From contig CAJUES010000014.1 of the NCBI GenBank assembly GCA_910585765.1, positions 1,467 to 65,356 of the forward strand: 63,890 nucleotides of DNA. Reading direction: 5' to 3'. Shown here in pieces: positions 52,856 through 61,826 of this stretch. Position 1 is the first letter of the stretch, and every line of letters starts with the position of its first letter. The notes below the pieces were generated by a model. The model saw nothing but the letters and a program-made list of their open reading frames with translations, was not told the origin of the DNA and ran no database searches. Position numbers and translations under genes: made by a program. Source of the DNA: an uncultured Lachnospiraceae bacterium (GTDB lineage Bacteria > Bacillota > Clostridia > Lachnospirales > Lachnospiraceae).

Positions 52856-55108
52856 ATGAAAATGATGATACAGAAGTTAGGTAAAGCGGCAGGCACGAAT
52901 GCGATTTTCATATTGGTGTGTATATTGTTGGTGACAGAGCTGTTAAGTATCAATTGGTATTTTCAGGCGGTATGCGTGGTACTGATAATACTCTGCATTA
53001 TCATACTCGCGTTTCAGAAGAGCAGGGTATATTCGCTGTGGGACATCAGTGAGGTCAACCAGCGGCAGCGGGATGAGATGCTCATGTATTTCAGCCGCGA
53101 ATATTTTGAGGTGTATGTGGTCGATCTGGACCAGGGCTCCTATGAGATCATCCGCTCCTCTGAGCGGCATGGCGACTATATCAAGAATCTCACAGGCGAT
53201 TTCGCGCAGCTGATGGAGATGGCGCTCATCTCCTGGACAAAACCGCCATACAGAGAGAGATTCCAACAACTGCTGGACACGGAGGCGTTGAAGAGACGCT
53301 TTGAGTCCGGCGACAAGAAAATAGAGTTTATCTATAAATCATACGATGAGAAGTGGAAAAAGCTCGAGTGCTTTCCGGTTCCCGACTACGGGGACAACAA
53401 TGAGAAAATGATCTTTGCGCTCAGGGATTACACTGCGGAGATGCAGATCAGGACAAACGAAGTGCTTGCGGCTGAGGCGATGAACGATATCTACACGCTG
53501 GTTGCCTTCCGGGATATAGAGGCGGACCGGTACGAGTGCGGCTATCATCGGCTGGAAAATGTGTTGGATTTCCCTGACAAAGGGATTTATTCCGACTGGG
53601 TGAAGTTAATATTGGGGTGCATCCATGAGGACGACCGGGAAAAGTTTCTCACAGAACTTTCCGACGAACGGTTTCACAGGGAAGGGCGCGCAGAGTGCGA
53701 ATACCGGATCTGTGACAAGGAAGGCGAATACCATTATTACCGTCAGTACAATGCGAAGGTAAATGTCGTGTCAGGCCCCAAGATGGTCATACTGATCAGA
53801 AATATCGACGAGTTCAAGAAACATGAGATCTGGAAGGCGGAGCAGCTGCAGAAGGAACTGGAAGCAAAGGCGAAGGAACTTGAGATGACAAGGCTGTTGG
53901 CGGAGAAGAGCAAGGATCTGGAGAAAGCGCTGCAGCAGGCGGAGAGCGCCAACAATGCCAAGAGCAAGTTCCTCTCAACGATGTCCCACGATCTGAGGAC
54001 GCCGATGAACGTGATCCTGGGCATGGCGTATATGGCTAGAAAACACATCGATGATGAGGAGGAGGTAGACCGGTGCCTGAACACGATCCTCCTGTCGTCG
54101 CAGAACATGCTCGCGCTGATCAACGATGTGCTTGATATGAATAAGATCGAGAGCGGTGTCATAGAAGTGCGCGACAAAAAGGAAGACCTTGTGAAGCTCA
54201 TCGGGGACATAGAACTGCTGATCCGCAACCGCTGTGAGGAAAATCAACAGATCTTAGTGATCGACTGCGACAGGATCGACCACAGATATGTGTGGATGGA
54301 CAAGCTCAGAGTGCGCCAGATCATCATCAACCTCCTGTCAAATGCCGTGAAGTACACGCCGGCTTACGGCAGGATCAGTATGGAAGTGATCGAGCAGCCC
54401 GGGAGAAGGGAAAAGCAGTGCACGGTCATCTTTATCATACGCGATAACGGCATCGGTATGAGCAGCGATTTTGTGGAGCGTGTCTTTGATCCCTTTGAGC
54501 GCGAGAACACAGATCTGTCGGACCGGATAGAAGGGACGGGTCTCGGGATGGCGATCACGAAAAACCTTGTGGATCTCATGCAGGGTCACATCAAGATCGA
54601 CAGCATGGTCAATGTGGGGACGAAGATAACGGTAGCCCTCCCGTTCATGGTATGCGATGGCGAGGATGAGGGCAGCGAGTCGGCGATCACGGCGGCGAGG
54701 GGAAAATATCCCGGAAAACGGATCCTCATTGTCGAGGACAAGCACATCAACATGGAGATCGTGAAAGGTTTTCTGGAGGACACCGGGCTGATCATCGATG
54801 AGGCGGCAAACGGCAGGGAAGCTGTCGACATGATAAGGGAATCGGCAGAAGGAACTTACGATCTGGTTTTTATGGATATCAGCATGCCCGTCATGCGAGG
54901 TGACGAGGCGGCAATGGAGATCAGAAAGATCGATCGGAAGGACTGCAGGGAGCTGCCGGTCATAGCGATGACGGCAAATGCCCTGGAGAGCGATGTGCGG
55001 AATTCATACAAGTGCGGTATGAACGGACATATCTCAAAACCGATCGAGCCGGAGGAGGTATACAAGTGTCTGAACAAATGGCTTATGGGCGGTCAGGCAC
55101 AGTCATAG
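52856..55108 (+). CDS. Hybrid sensor histidine kinase/response regulator
   Basis: 750 residues. Two close membrane helices (about 13-60) with almost no external loop; PAS-like regions at about 80-320 (TDEWKKLECFPV-type and AEMNDIYTL... segments); a coiled coil rich in Glu/Lys (325-365); HisKA with STMSHDLRTPMNVILGMAYMA near 374 (phospho-His); HATPase_c with N-box NLLSNAVKYTP near 489, DNGIGMS near 523 and GTGLGMAI near 561; REC domain with ILIVEDKHIN near 623 and DLVFMDISMPVMRG near 670 (phospho-Asp). No output domain is fused, so phosphate must pass to another protein or end there. Confidence 0.92.
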   Translation: MKMMIQKLGKAAGTNAIFILVCILLVTELLSINWYFQAVCVVLIILCIIILAFQKSRVYSLWDISEVNQRQRDEMLMYFSREYFEVYVVDLDQGSYEIIRSSERHGDYIKNLTGDFAQLMEMALISWTKPPYRERFQQLLDTEALKRRFESGDKKIEFIYKSYDEKWKKLECFPVPDYGDNNEKMIFALRDYTAEMQIRTNEVLAAEAMNDIYTLVAFRDIEADRYECGYHRLENVLDFPDKGIYSDWVKLILGCIHEDDREKFLTELSDERFHREGRAECEYRICDKEGEYHYYRQYNAKVNVVSGPKMVILIRNIDEFKKHEIWKAEQLQKELEAKAKELEMTRLLAEKSKDLEKALQQAESANNAKSKFLSTMSHDLRTPMNVILGMAYMARKHIDDEEEVDRCLNTILLSSQNMLALINDVLDMNKIESGVIEVRDKKEDLVKLIGDIELLIRNRCEENQQILVIDCDRIDHRYVWMDKLRVRQIIINLLSNAVKYTPAYGRISMEVIEQPGRREKQCTVIFIIRDNGIGMSSDFVERVFDPFERENTDLSDRIEGTGLGMAITKNLVDLMQGHIKIDSMVNVGTKITVALPFMVCDGEDEGSESAITAARGKYPGKRILIVEDKHINMEIVKGFLEDTGLIIDEAANGREAVDMIRESAEGTYDLVFMDISMPVMRGDEAAMEIRKIDRKDCRELPVIAMTANALESDVRNSYKCGMNGHISKPIEPEEVYKCLNKWLMGGQAQS

Positions 55109-56031
55109 AGATGCGGGAGGGAACAGGAGCGTGCGTGCTCTGCCCGAGACAGTGCCGGACGGACAGAGTGCACAGCAGAGGATATTGCGGTGAAAGTGAA
55201 AAAGTGAGAGTGGCAAGGGCTTCGCTCCACATGTGGGAGGAGCCCTGCATCAGCGGGCGGACAGGCTCAGGGACTGTTTTCTTCTCAGGATGCCCGTTGA
55301 AGTGCGTTTTCTGCCAGAACAGAAGGATCGCGCTGGGCGGCAGCGGGAGGGAGCTCTCGGCGTCGCAGCTGTCCAGGCTGTTTCTCGTGCTGCAGGGGCA
55401 AGGGGCGGAAAACATCAATCTGGTGACACCGACACATTTTGTCCCGCAGATCGCAGTGGCGCTGGGGATGTCCAGGTCAGCGGGACTTTCTGTCCCTGTC
55501 GTGTACAACACATCCGCCTACGAACAGGTGGAGACCGTGCGGATGCTCGAGGGGCTTGTCGATATCTATATTCCCGACCTGAAATATCACAGCAGCGAGC
55601 TGTCGGCACGCTATTCCAATGCGCCGGACTATTTCGAGCGCGCATCCCTTGCGATCGCGGAGATGGCACGTCAGGTGGGGGCGCCCGTATTTGAAGGACA
55701 GAGTTTCGGCGAGAAAATGTTGAGGCGCGGCGTGATCGTCAGACATATGGTCATGCCCGGGCATGTCCGGGATTCCATGGAAGTCATCAAGTATCTGTAT
55801 GATACCTACAGGGACGGCATTTACATGAGTATCATGAACCAGTATACACCGCCCGCCGGTTTGGATGGCTATCCCGAGATCAGCAGGCGGGTGACGCGCA
55901 GGGAGTACAGCAAGGTGGTTGACTATGCGATCGGATTGGGCGTTGAAAACGCCTTTGTGCAGGAGGGCAATACCGCAGAGGAAAGTTTCATCCCTGATTT
56001 TGAGGATGAGCAGTTTTTAAAGGAGGTTTAG
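55066..56031 (+). CDS. Radical SAM protein, pyruvate-formate-lyase-activating-enzyme-like
   Basis: 321 residues from GTG 55066, 6 bases after GGAGGAGGT; this start lies inside the kinase gene (43-base overlap). An N-terminal Cys cluster (CVLCPRQC and RGYCGE) precedes the radical-SAM motif GCPLKCVFCQN near 74-84 (CxxxCxxC). Further down: NLVTPTHFVPQI near 119, DIYIPDLKYHSS near 165 and GVIVRHMVMPGH near 222. This is the PflA/YjjW-like branch (COG1313), which installs a glycyl radical or acts on unknown substrates. No glycyl-radical enzyme is adjacent. Confidence 0.85.
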   Translation: MSEQMAYGRSGTVIEMREGTGACVLCPRQCRTDRVHSRGYCGESEKVRVARASLHMWEEPCISGRTGSGTVFFSGCPLKCVFCQNRRIALGGSGRELSASQLSRLFLVLQGQGAENINLVTPTHFVPQIAVALGMSRSAGLSVPVVYNTSAYEQVETVRMLEGLVDIYIPDLKYHSSELSARYSNAPDYFERASLAIAEMARQVGAPVFEGQSFGEKMLRRGVIVRHMVMPGHVRDSMEVIKYLYDTYRDGIYMSIMNQYTPPAGLDGYPEISRRVTRREYSKVVDYAIGLGVENAFVQEGNTAEESFIPDFEDEQFLKEV

Positions 56032-56033
56032 CG

Positions 56034-56765
56034 ATGTATCAGAATTATATATTTGATTTGTATGGGACACTGATCGATATCCACACGGATGAATACAGCA
56101 AGAATTTTTTCAAGAAGTATGCGAAATGGCTCAGAAAACAGGGCTTTCATTTTGAGTGGAAACTTTTTTACGGTCTGTATACTTCCACGGAGAGGGCGTA
56201 CAGGGAGAGAGCGGAGAAGAGCAGCGGATTTGCGAATCCTGAGATTCAGATAGAGGATGTGTTCCGCGAGGTATTTGCCGCGAACGGATATGAGATCTCG
56301 GATGAGCAGACGGCGTATCTCTGCGCCGGCTTCCGGCGAATCTCGCTCGTCTATCTGTGCCTTTTCCCGGATACACTTGCGTGTCTTGAGGGGCTGAAAA
56401 AGGCGGGAAAGAAGATCTATCTGCTGTCCAACGCACAGAGAAGCTTCACCTGGCAGGAACTGGAGCTGACAGGGCTGCTCCCCTATTTTGACGGAATACT
56501 GATCTCCTCCGACGAGCGGTGCATGAAGCCTGATCCGGCATTTTACAACAGGTGCTGCGAGCGGTATCAGCTCGACAAGAAGCAGTCCGTCATGATCGGA
56601 AATGAGCTGCGGTCTGATATGGCAGGTGCGAAGGCGGCTGGGATCGACGGCTTTTATATCAACCGCAGCCCGGTCTTTCACGGGGAGAGCGAGCCGTCTT
56701 ACCGCTACGTGTCTCCTGCAGGCTCCCTTCTGGAAGTGCTTGCGCAGACAGACGTTTCGCTGTAG
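56034..56765 (+). CDS. HAD-superfamily hydrolase (haloacid dehalogenase-like phosphatase)
   Basis: 243 residues. Motif I YIFDLYGTLIDIHTDE at 5-20 (two Asp), an alpha-helical cap (about 25-100), motif II YLLSNAQRS near 132, motif III Lys in ERCMKPDPAF near 162, and motif IV VMIGNELRSDMAGAKAAG near 189. This is the small-molecule phosphatase/YjjG type. It follows the radical-SAM gene by 2 bases. Substrate unknown. Confidence 0.9.
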   Translation: MYQNYIFDLYGTLIDIHTDEYSKNFFKKYAKWLRKQGFHFEWKLFYGLYTSTERAYRERAEKSSGFANPEIQIEDVFREVFAANGYEISDEQTAYLCAGFRRISLVYLCLFPDTLACLEGLKKAGKKIYLLSNAQRSFTWQELELTGLLPYFDGILISSDERCMKPDPAFYNRCCERYQLDKKQSVMIGNELRSDMAGAKAAGIDGFYINRSPVFHGESEPSYRYVSPAGSLLEVLAQTDVSL

Positions 56766-56785
56766 GGGGGCAGGGAGGTATCAGC

Positions 56786-57061
56786 ATGTTGTCGAGGGAA
56801 GACTTTTTGTCGCTCAACTTTGTGAAAAAGGAGGACTTCACTGGCAGCCACCGGGGAATGCGCTTTATGCTGCACCAGGAGACTGTGGACGATGAAAAAA
56901 AACTCAAGGTATATATCTGGAGCGAGCCTTTTGGATTTGAGGCGACGCCTGACGAGGAGAAGATCTCCGCACTGTTTGAATTCAGCGAGGCGGGACTCGG
57001 CGAGGCGATCGACTGGATGAACGAAAATTATGGAGACATGACAAAAAAACAACCCACATGA
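56786..57061 (+). CDS. Small protein of unknown function
   Basis: 91 residues. The segment MRFMLHQETVDDEKKLKVYIWSEPFGFEAT looks beta-rich and is followed by a helix FSEAGLGEAIDWMNENYGDM. No membrane segment, no known motif; this kind of small acidic protein is common in Lachnospiraceae. SD GGGAGG. It is 20 bases after the HAD gene and ends in the terminator, so it is the last gene of that operon. Confidence 0.7.
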   Translation: MLSREDFLSLNFVKKEDFTGSHRGMRFMLHQETVDDEKKLKVYIWSEPFGFEATPDEEKISALFEFSEAGLGEAIDWMNENYGDMTKKQPT

Positions 57062-57080
57062 CGGTATGGGTTGTTCTTTT
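57049..57080 (+). terminator. Rho-independent terminator of the kinase-activase operon
   Basis: Stem AACAACCCA paired across a loop of about 14 bases with TGGGTTGTT, followed by CTTTT; the stop codon lies inside the stem-loop. Confidence 0.75.
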
Positions 57081-57126
57081 ATGCACACGGGCACCCAAAG
57101 GAAGAATGTCAGCAAAAGCTGACGGG
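57079..57126. repeat. Dispersed 48-base repeat, copy 2
   Basis: 44 of 48 positions match the copy at 41077-41124. Here the outer arms GGGCACCC and GGGTGCCC also pair, around the inner GTCAGC/GCTGAC stem. As with copy 1 it lies directly behind a terminator. Confidence 0.75.
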
Positions 57127-57206
57127 TGCCCGGCGCGCGAGTAGTGGAGAAGGTCATTCCCCTACTCGATTTACATATTTTTATGCATTCAATTCTATAT
57201 TCAAGC

Positions 57207-57470
57207 TTAAGCCATCTGATTTACAGCCTTGGATAAACGAGAAACTTTTCTGGAAGCATAATTTTTGTGATATATGCCCTTTGTTGTAGCCTTATCAATC
57301 ACGCTTGTCGCGTTTAATAAAGCAGCAGCAGCAGCCTCCTTATCGTTTGCCTCTACAGCTGTGTAAACCTTCTTGATCGCAGTCTTTACACCAGACTTAA
57401 TAGCCTTATTTCTATCAGCCTTTGTTCTGTTGACTAAGATTCTCTTCTTAGCAGATTTGATGTTTGCCAT
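57207..57470 (-). CDS. rpsT: 30S ribosomal protein S20
   Basis: 87 residues from the ATG at 57470, behind GGGAGG. The N-terminus MANIKSAKKRILVNRTKADRN is diagnostic, and the Ala/Lys-rich helical body (AAAAALLNATSVIDKA, GIYHKNYASRKVSRL) matches S20. It binds 16S rRNA early in assembly. Divergent from gpr, as in Bacillus. Confidence 0.97.
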   Translation of the reverse strand: MANIKSAKKRILVNRTKADRNKAIKSGVKTAIKKVYTAVEANDKEAAAAALLNATSVIDKATTKGIYHKNYASRKVSRLSKAVNQMA

Positions 57471-57562
57471 GCTTGTCACCTCCCATTTTCCCGATTTTTA
57501 TTTCCATGTATGATGTTTCATTAAAGCCGGACACGGACGAACTAATGGAAACATACTTATAT

Positions 57563-57591
57563 ATTGTAATTTATGGAATCTGATATGTCAA
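57563..57591 (-). promoter_or_regulatory. Sigma-A promoter of rpsT
   Basis: Minus strand: TTGACA (57591-57586), 17-base spacer, TACAAT (57568-57563), giving a leader of about 85 bases. Confidence 0.75.
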
Positions 57592-57680
57592 TACATATTC
57601 CTGAAAAAAATGAAAAAAATATCAATATTATTTAGAATCAATAGTTCAGAATCAGTGTGAACAGGCGGGGAGGAATATAT

Positions 57681-58604
57681 ATGCAGCAGTTTCAGATAAG
57701 GACGGACTTGGCGCTGGAGGCGACAGAGAGCGTCAGAAAACAGGCTTCAGGGCAGATGCGGGGAATCTCCATTGACGAGTATGACGTCCTGGATGACGTC
57801 CACATCTCCAAAGTCGTGATCATGAGCAGGAATGCGGCTAAGAGTATGGGAAAGCCCATGGGCACATACATCACGCTGGAGGCGCCGGCTCTCCAGGAGA
57901 GCGACGAGGACTATCACAGGGAGATTTCCGAGGAGCTGGCAAGACAGCTCAAGAGCGTTCTGCCGGATATCAACCGGGAGGAGAAGGCGATACTCGTAGT
58001 GGGGCTGGGGAACCGCGACGTCACGGCAGACTCGCTCGGTCCGTGCACGGTCGACAATCTATTCATCACAAGACACATCATACGGGAGTATGGAAAACAG
58101 GCGTACAGGGCGTCGAAGATCCACCAGATCAGCGCGCTTGTGCCGGGGGTGATGGCAAAGACCGGCATGGAGACCGCGGAGATCATAAAAGGTGTCATAA
58201 AGGAGACGACACCGGACATAGTTATAGTAATAGATGCACTGGCTGCGAGGAGCACCAGGCGGCTGAACCGCACCGTGCAGATCACGGACACGGGCATCCA
58301 CCCAGGTTCCGGAGTGGGCAATCACAGAAATGCGCTCACAAAGGAGAGCCTGGGCGTACCGGTGATAGCGATCGGGATCCCCATGGTGGTGGATGCGGGG
58401 ACGATCGTCTCGGATGCGCTGGAAAAATTGTCGGAGGAATACGATGGCGGAAAAGCCTCTCTCGATTATTTTAGGAATAGTACAGACACACAGCTTCATA
58501 ATATGTATGTAACAGCAAAGAACATCGACGAGACTACGAAAAGACTCAGCTTCACGCTGTCGGAGGCGATCAACATCGCCCTGGATATGGAGCAGGAGGA
58601 GTGA
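57681..58604 (+). CDS. gpr: Germination protease GPR
   Basis: 307 residues from ATG 57681, behind GGGGAGG. The N-terminal FQIRTDLALEA (about 4-14) is the propeptide and cleavage zone of GPR, where relatives carry a similar FxxRTDLAxEA; then VVGLGNRDVTADSLGP near 109, GVMAKTGMETAE near 157, VIVIDALAARSTRRLNRT near 182 and GIPMVVDAGTIV near 237. GPR degrades small acid-soluble DNA-binding proteins when spores germinate. Next to spoIIP as in Bacillus. Confidence 0.95.
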   Translation: MQQFQIRTDLALEATESVRKQASGQMRGISIDEYDVLDDVHISKVVIMSRNAAKSMGKPMGTYITLEAPALQESDEDYHREISEELARQLKSVLPDINREEKAILVVGLGNRDVTADSLGPCTVDNLFITRHIIREYGKQAYRASKIHQISALVPGVMAKTGMETAEIIKGVIKETTPDIVIVIDALAARSTRRLNRTVQITDTGIHPGSGVGNHRNALTKESLGVPVIAIGIPMVVDAGTIVSDALEKLSEEYDGGKASLDYFRNSTDTQLHNMYVTAKNIDETTKRLSFTLSEAINIALDMEQEE

Positions 58605-58649
58605 TACTGATATCAGTGCCCGCAAGGGCGGGCAGATGGGAGTTAGCTT

Positions 58650-59960
58650 GTGAATATTAGCCGAAAAGTCAAAAAGCAGGGGATAGTGGCGGCTGTTTTC
58701 CTGCTGATTCTGGTGCATCTTTTGATGCGTGCCGCGTATGACATCGAGAATAGTCTGGGGGATGACGAGACACTGGGAGCAAGGCTCTGCAGCGCCATGC
58801 TGAGGCAGGGAGTGCAATTCTCGACACCGTATATACTGTATGCAAACGGCAGTGGCTATACGATAAAAGAGATCAGGGATCAGATGATCAAAAATATGCC
58901 GCTGGAGATGTGCCTGTTTCTGGGGGCGGAAAAAGACAGCAATATCACGGAGTACAGACAGCCGTCAGCCATCGAGGAAATGGCAGCCATCGAAAACAGC
59001 CTGGCGATCGAGAACGGTGCGGCGATCGAGAACAGTCTGGCATACGAGAACAGTCTGAAAAACGCGATCGATACGGAAAGCCACAGCGAGGGCGTGACAA
59101 ACACACAGCAGGAGCCGGAACAGTCTGTGATGACGGAAAACACGGCAGGAACGTTTGTGCCGGTACAGGCACCTGTCGCAATGTATTCGGAACAGCAGCT
59201 GGCAGAGCCGGGATTTATCAAGTCTGCATTCTACGCCGAGGATGCGACCACACAGATCAGAACGGACCAGCTTCAGTACGACACGCTCATGGGATTTGAC
59301 GCGACATTAAAGCAGGACAACAGCAATGTCCAGATACTCGTGTATCACACACATTCCCAGGAGGCATACATAGATTCGATACCGGGGGATCCGTCGACAT
59401 CCATTGTCGGTGTGGGAGAGCATTTGTGCGAGATCCTGAGGACGCAGTATGGGTTTAATGTGCTCCATCACACAGGCGAGTATGATGTGGAGAGCAGGGA
59501 CAACGCATACTCAAACGCCATGGCTGGCCTGGACAGCGTGCTTGCAGAGCATCCCACCATCGAGGTCATGATCGACCTGCACAGGGATCAGACAAATCCC
59601 GACACCAAGCTGGTCACTACGATACAGGACAGACCGACAGCGAGATTTATGTTCTTCAACGGTCTCTGCTACACAAGGGCGCTGGGGGAACTGACCAATC
59701 TTCCAAACCCGTATGTGCAGGACAATTTGTCCTTCGCCTTTCAGATGCACCTCGCAGCCGAGGAGTTCTATCCGGGACTCACCAGGCGCATTTATCTGAA
59801 AGGTTATCGGTACAATCTGCATTACAGACCCAAAAGTGTACTGATCGAACTCGGATCGCAGACCAACACGGTCGAGGAAGCCATGAACGCGTGTGATCCG
59901 ATGGCGCACATTATCGCAATGACGCTGAACGGGGAAAACAAAGCCGGAGTGATGGAATGA
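58650..59960 (+). CDS. spoIIP: Stage II sporulation protein P
   Basis: 436 residues from GTG 58650. A membrane anchor (about 9-27) leads to a variable linker with an unusual repeated AIENSLA-type stretch (about 112-137), then the amidase/endopeptidase domain: ILVYHTHSQEAYID near 230 (metal His), VGVGEHLCEIL near 252, IEVMIDLHRDQ near 308 (second metal site) and SVLIELGSQTNTVEEA near 395 (catalytic Glu). SpoIIP cuts septal peptidoglycan together with SpoIID during engulfment. Confidence 0.95.
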   Translation: MNISRKVKKQGIVAAVFLLILVHLLMRAAYDIENSLGDDETLGARLCSAMLRQGVQFSTPYILYANGSGYTIKEIRDQMIKNMPLEMCLFLGAEKDSNITEYRQPSAIEEMAAIENSLAIENGAAIENSLAYENSLKNAIDTESHSEGVTNTQQEPEQSVMTENTAGTFVPVQAPVAMYSEQQLAEPGFIKSAFYAEDATTQIRTDQLQYDTLMGFDATLKQDNSNVQILVYHTHSQEAYIDSIPGDPSTSIVGVGEHLCEILRTQYGFNVLHHTGEYDVESRDNAYSNAMAGLDSVLAEHPTIEVMIDLHRDQTNPDTKLVTTIQDRPTARFMFFNGLCYTRALGELTNLPNPYVQDNLSFAFQMHLAAEEFYPGLTRRIYLKGYRYNLHYRPKSVLIELGSQTNTVEEAMNACDPMAHIIAMTLNGENKAGVME

Positions 59961-60021
59961 CATGTGCAGTGAAAAACATACAAAAGTTTGCATAAAGAAT
60001 CGCAATTATTTATTTACTATT

Positions 60022-60049
60022 TTGACCAAAAGATGGTATACTATATAAA
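60022..60049 (+). promoter_or_regulatory. Promoter of trxA
   Basis: TTGACC (60022-60027), 16-base spacer, TATAAA (60044-60049), about 105 bases ahead of the trxA start. Confidence 0.55.
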
Positions 60050-60158
60050 TACCGAAAACAGTGCAGCCGTTTTGTGCCGTCGCCGGTGCAGTGAACGTTT
60101 CTGAAAACACGTTCCAAAAATGCAGGAAAAAACAGGATACGAAAGGAAGGATTTGATT

Positions 60159-60470
60159 ATGTCAGTAGTACATTTGACCGAGGCAAACTTTGAACAGGAG
60201 GTACTCAGATCGGATATTCCGGTGCTGGTGGATTTCTGGGCACCGTGGTGCGGTCCCTGCAAGATGCTCTCACCGATCATCGACGAGATCGCACAGGAAG
60301 TCACGGACGTGAAGATCTGCAAGGTGAACACGGATGAGGCAGATACACTTGCGCTCAATTATAAAGTGATGTCCATCCCGACGCTCATATTGTTCAAAAA
60401 CGGGGAGATCGCGGCAAAGTCGATCGGCGCGAAACAAAAGTCGGAGATTATGGACTTCATAAAGGCATAA
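60159..60470 (+). CDS. trxA: Thioredoxin
   Basis: 103 residues from ATG 60159 (SD GGAAGGA); the frame is open 13 codons further upstream. VLVDFWAPWCGPCKML near residues 22-37 holds the WCGPC redox pair; the cis-Pro is in MSIPTLILF near 72. Standard length. It reduces disulfides in cytoplasmic proteins and ribonucleotide reductase. No thioredoxin reductase is adjacent. The following gene begins 1 base after its stop. Confidence 0.96.
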   Translation: MSVVHLTEANFEQEVLRSDIPVLVDFWAPWCGPCKMLSPIIDEIAQEVTDVKICKVNTDEADTLALNYKVMSIPTLILFKNGEIAAKSIGAKQKSEIMDFIKA

Positions 60471-60471
60471 G

Positions 60472-61446
60472 ATGAAGTGGATCAAAGGGTTCCACATCGT
60501 CAAGGCATTTAAGATCGCCCTGGCAGCGGTGCTGTCGATACTGACAGCGAATCTGCTGGGGCTGAAATATGCCGTCACAGCGGGGATCATCACTGTCCTC
60601 AGCATACAGAATACCAAGCGCGAGACGCTAAAGACCGCCAGGAACAGAGGACTGGCTTTTTTGTGTGCGCTGGTGATGGCTTTTTTGTGCTACACCCTGC
60701 TGGGGTATCGCGTCAGCGCGTTTATCATCTATCTCTTTTTCTTTGCGCTGCTGTGTCTCAGTGCAGGCTGGGGTGAGGCGATCGCCATGGATTCCGTGCT
60801 GATCTCGCATTTTCTCTCCGAGCAGGATTTCGGCGCCAAAATGCTCATAAATGAGGTGCTGTTGTTTGTCGTAGGCACGTTTTTCGGCATACTGATCAAT
60901 CTCCATCTGAGGAAAAAGGAAGTCGAGTTCGACAGGCTCTCAAGACAGGTTGATGACGAGATCCGGGGGATCGTCCACAGAATGTCAGAAAATCTCAGGC
61001 GTGCGGACAAGACCGGGTACAGTTCCGACTGCTTTGTGCGTCTTGAGGACAAGATCTGCGCCGCAAAGGAATGCGCACTCAGAAATTGGAACAACACGCT
61101 CTGGAGCCAGACCTCCTATGAATTGGACTATATCAGGATGCGGGAAAATCAGAGCAGGGTTCTCCGCAACATCTACGACAGTATTGTCCTGATGAAGATG
61201 CTCCCTGTCCAGACGATGCCGGTCGCCGACTTTTTCGAGGAGATCCAGATGCAGTATCACAGGGAAAATGATGTGGAGGGATTGCTGGAGCGACTGCAGA
61301 AAATGCTCGCGGAGATGAAACAGGAGAAACTCCCCGAGAGCAGGGAGGAGTTCGAAGCCAGGGCGCTTTTGTTCTACACGCTGATGCAGCTGAGGGAATT
61401 TCTGAGACTGAAAAACCGGTTCGTGATAAAGTACAAGGGAGATTGA
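60472..61446 (+). CDS. Aromatic acid exporter family membrane protein
   Basis: 324 residues. Four or five N-terminal helices (about 10-140) with the family pattern FKIALAAVLSILTANLLGLKYAVTAGIITVLSIQ and TLKTARNRGLAFLCAL near 48, then a cytoplasmic helical region (about 150-324) starting LHLRKKEVEFDRLSRQVDDEIRGIVHRMSENL. This is the ArAE_1 (DUF939) layout, half the size of FUSC proteins. Substrates are not established for Gram-positive members. Probably co-transcribed with trxA. Confidence 0.85.
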   Translation: MKWIKGFHIVKAFKIALAAVLSILTANLLGLKYAVTAGIITVLSIQNTKRETLKTARNRGLAFLCALVMAFLCYTLLGYRVSAFIIYLFFFALLCLSAGWGEAIAMDSVLISHFLSEQDFGAKMLINEVLLFVVGTFFGILINLHLRKKEVEFDRLSRQVDDEIRGIVHRMSENLRRADKTGYSSDCFVRLEDKICAAKECALRNWNNTLWSQTSYELDYIRMRENQSRVLRNIYDSIVLMKMLPVQTMPVADFFEEIQMQYHRENDVEGLLERLQKMLAEMKQEKLPESREEFEARALLFYTLMQLREFLRLKNRFVIKYKGD

Positions 61447-61472
61447 CAGGATCCGTTTTACTGTGGTATGAT
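61443..61472 (+). promoter_or_regulatory. Promoter of the T-box/metG transcript
   Basis: TTGACA (61443-61448), 18-base spacer, TATGAT (61467-61472) with an extended TGG in front. It overlaps the last codon of the previous gene. Confidence 0.78.
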
Positions 61473-61479
61473 AACCGAA

Positions 61480-61770
61480 AGGCTGTGAAGAGAAGAGTAG
61501 ACTGTTAGGTACATCACAGAGAGCCTGCGTTGGTGGGAGCAGGCATGGAAGGAACGGTTGAAAATGGTCTCGGAGCTGCGCACCGAAGCGCGATCGCGCC
61601 AAGGCTGCGACGGGTGCACCCGTTACAGTGATAGACTATCGATGAATCATTTCTCATCCGTAGTTGATAAGGCCTTTATCGTGAGGTACAGGTGAATTTA
61701 GGGTGGTAACACGAAGCGTGAGCTCTCGTCCCTGAAAAAGAAATTTTTCAGAGAGGAGGGCTTTTTTGAT
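61480..61770 (+). ncRNA. T-box riboswitch, methionine-specific
   Basis: Leader of metG. Stem I region from about 61480 with the AGAGAGCC...GCAGGC hairpin; the specifier loop candidate GAAAATGG has ATG at 61564-61566, followed by the usual purine. The T-box core AGGGTGGTAACACG is at 61700-61713. It is followed by a terminator hairpin (about 61719-61767, ending in CTTTTTT) that competes with an antiterminator. Uncharged Met-tRNA should switch metG on. Confidence 0.9.
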
Positions 61771-61826
61771 GCGCACACGACCGATCACGGTCGGTCACGA
61801 TTGGTCACAATGAGGAAATGAGGTAG

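Noticed and set aside
58985..59060. Possible CRISPR-like tandem repeat
   Set aside because: The repeats are short, in frame, without spacers, and within the spoIIP coding sequence.
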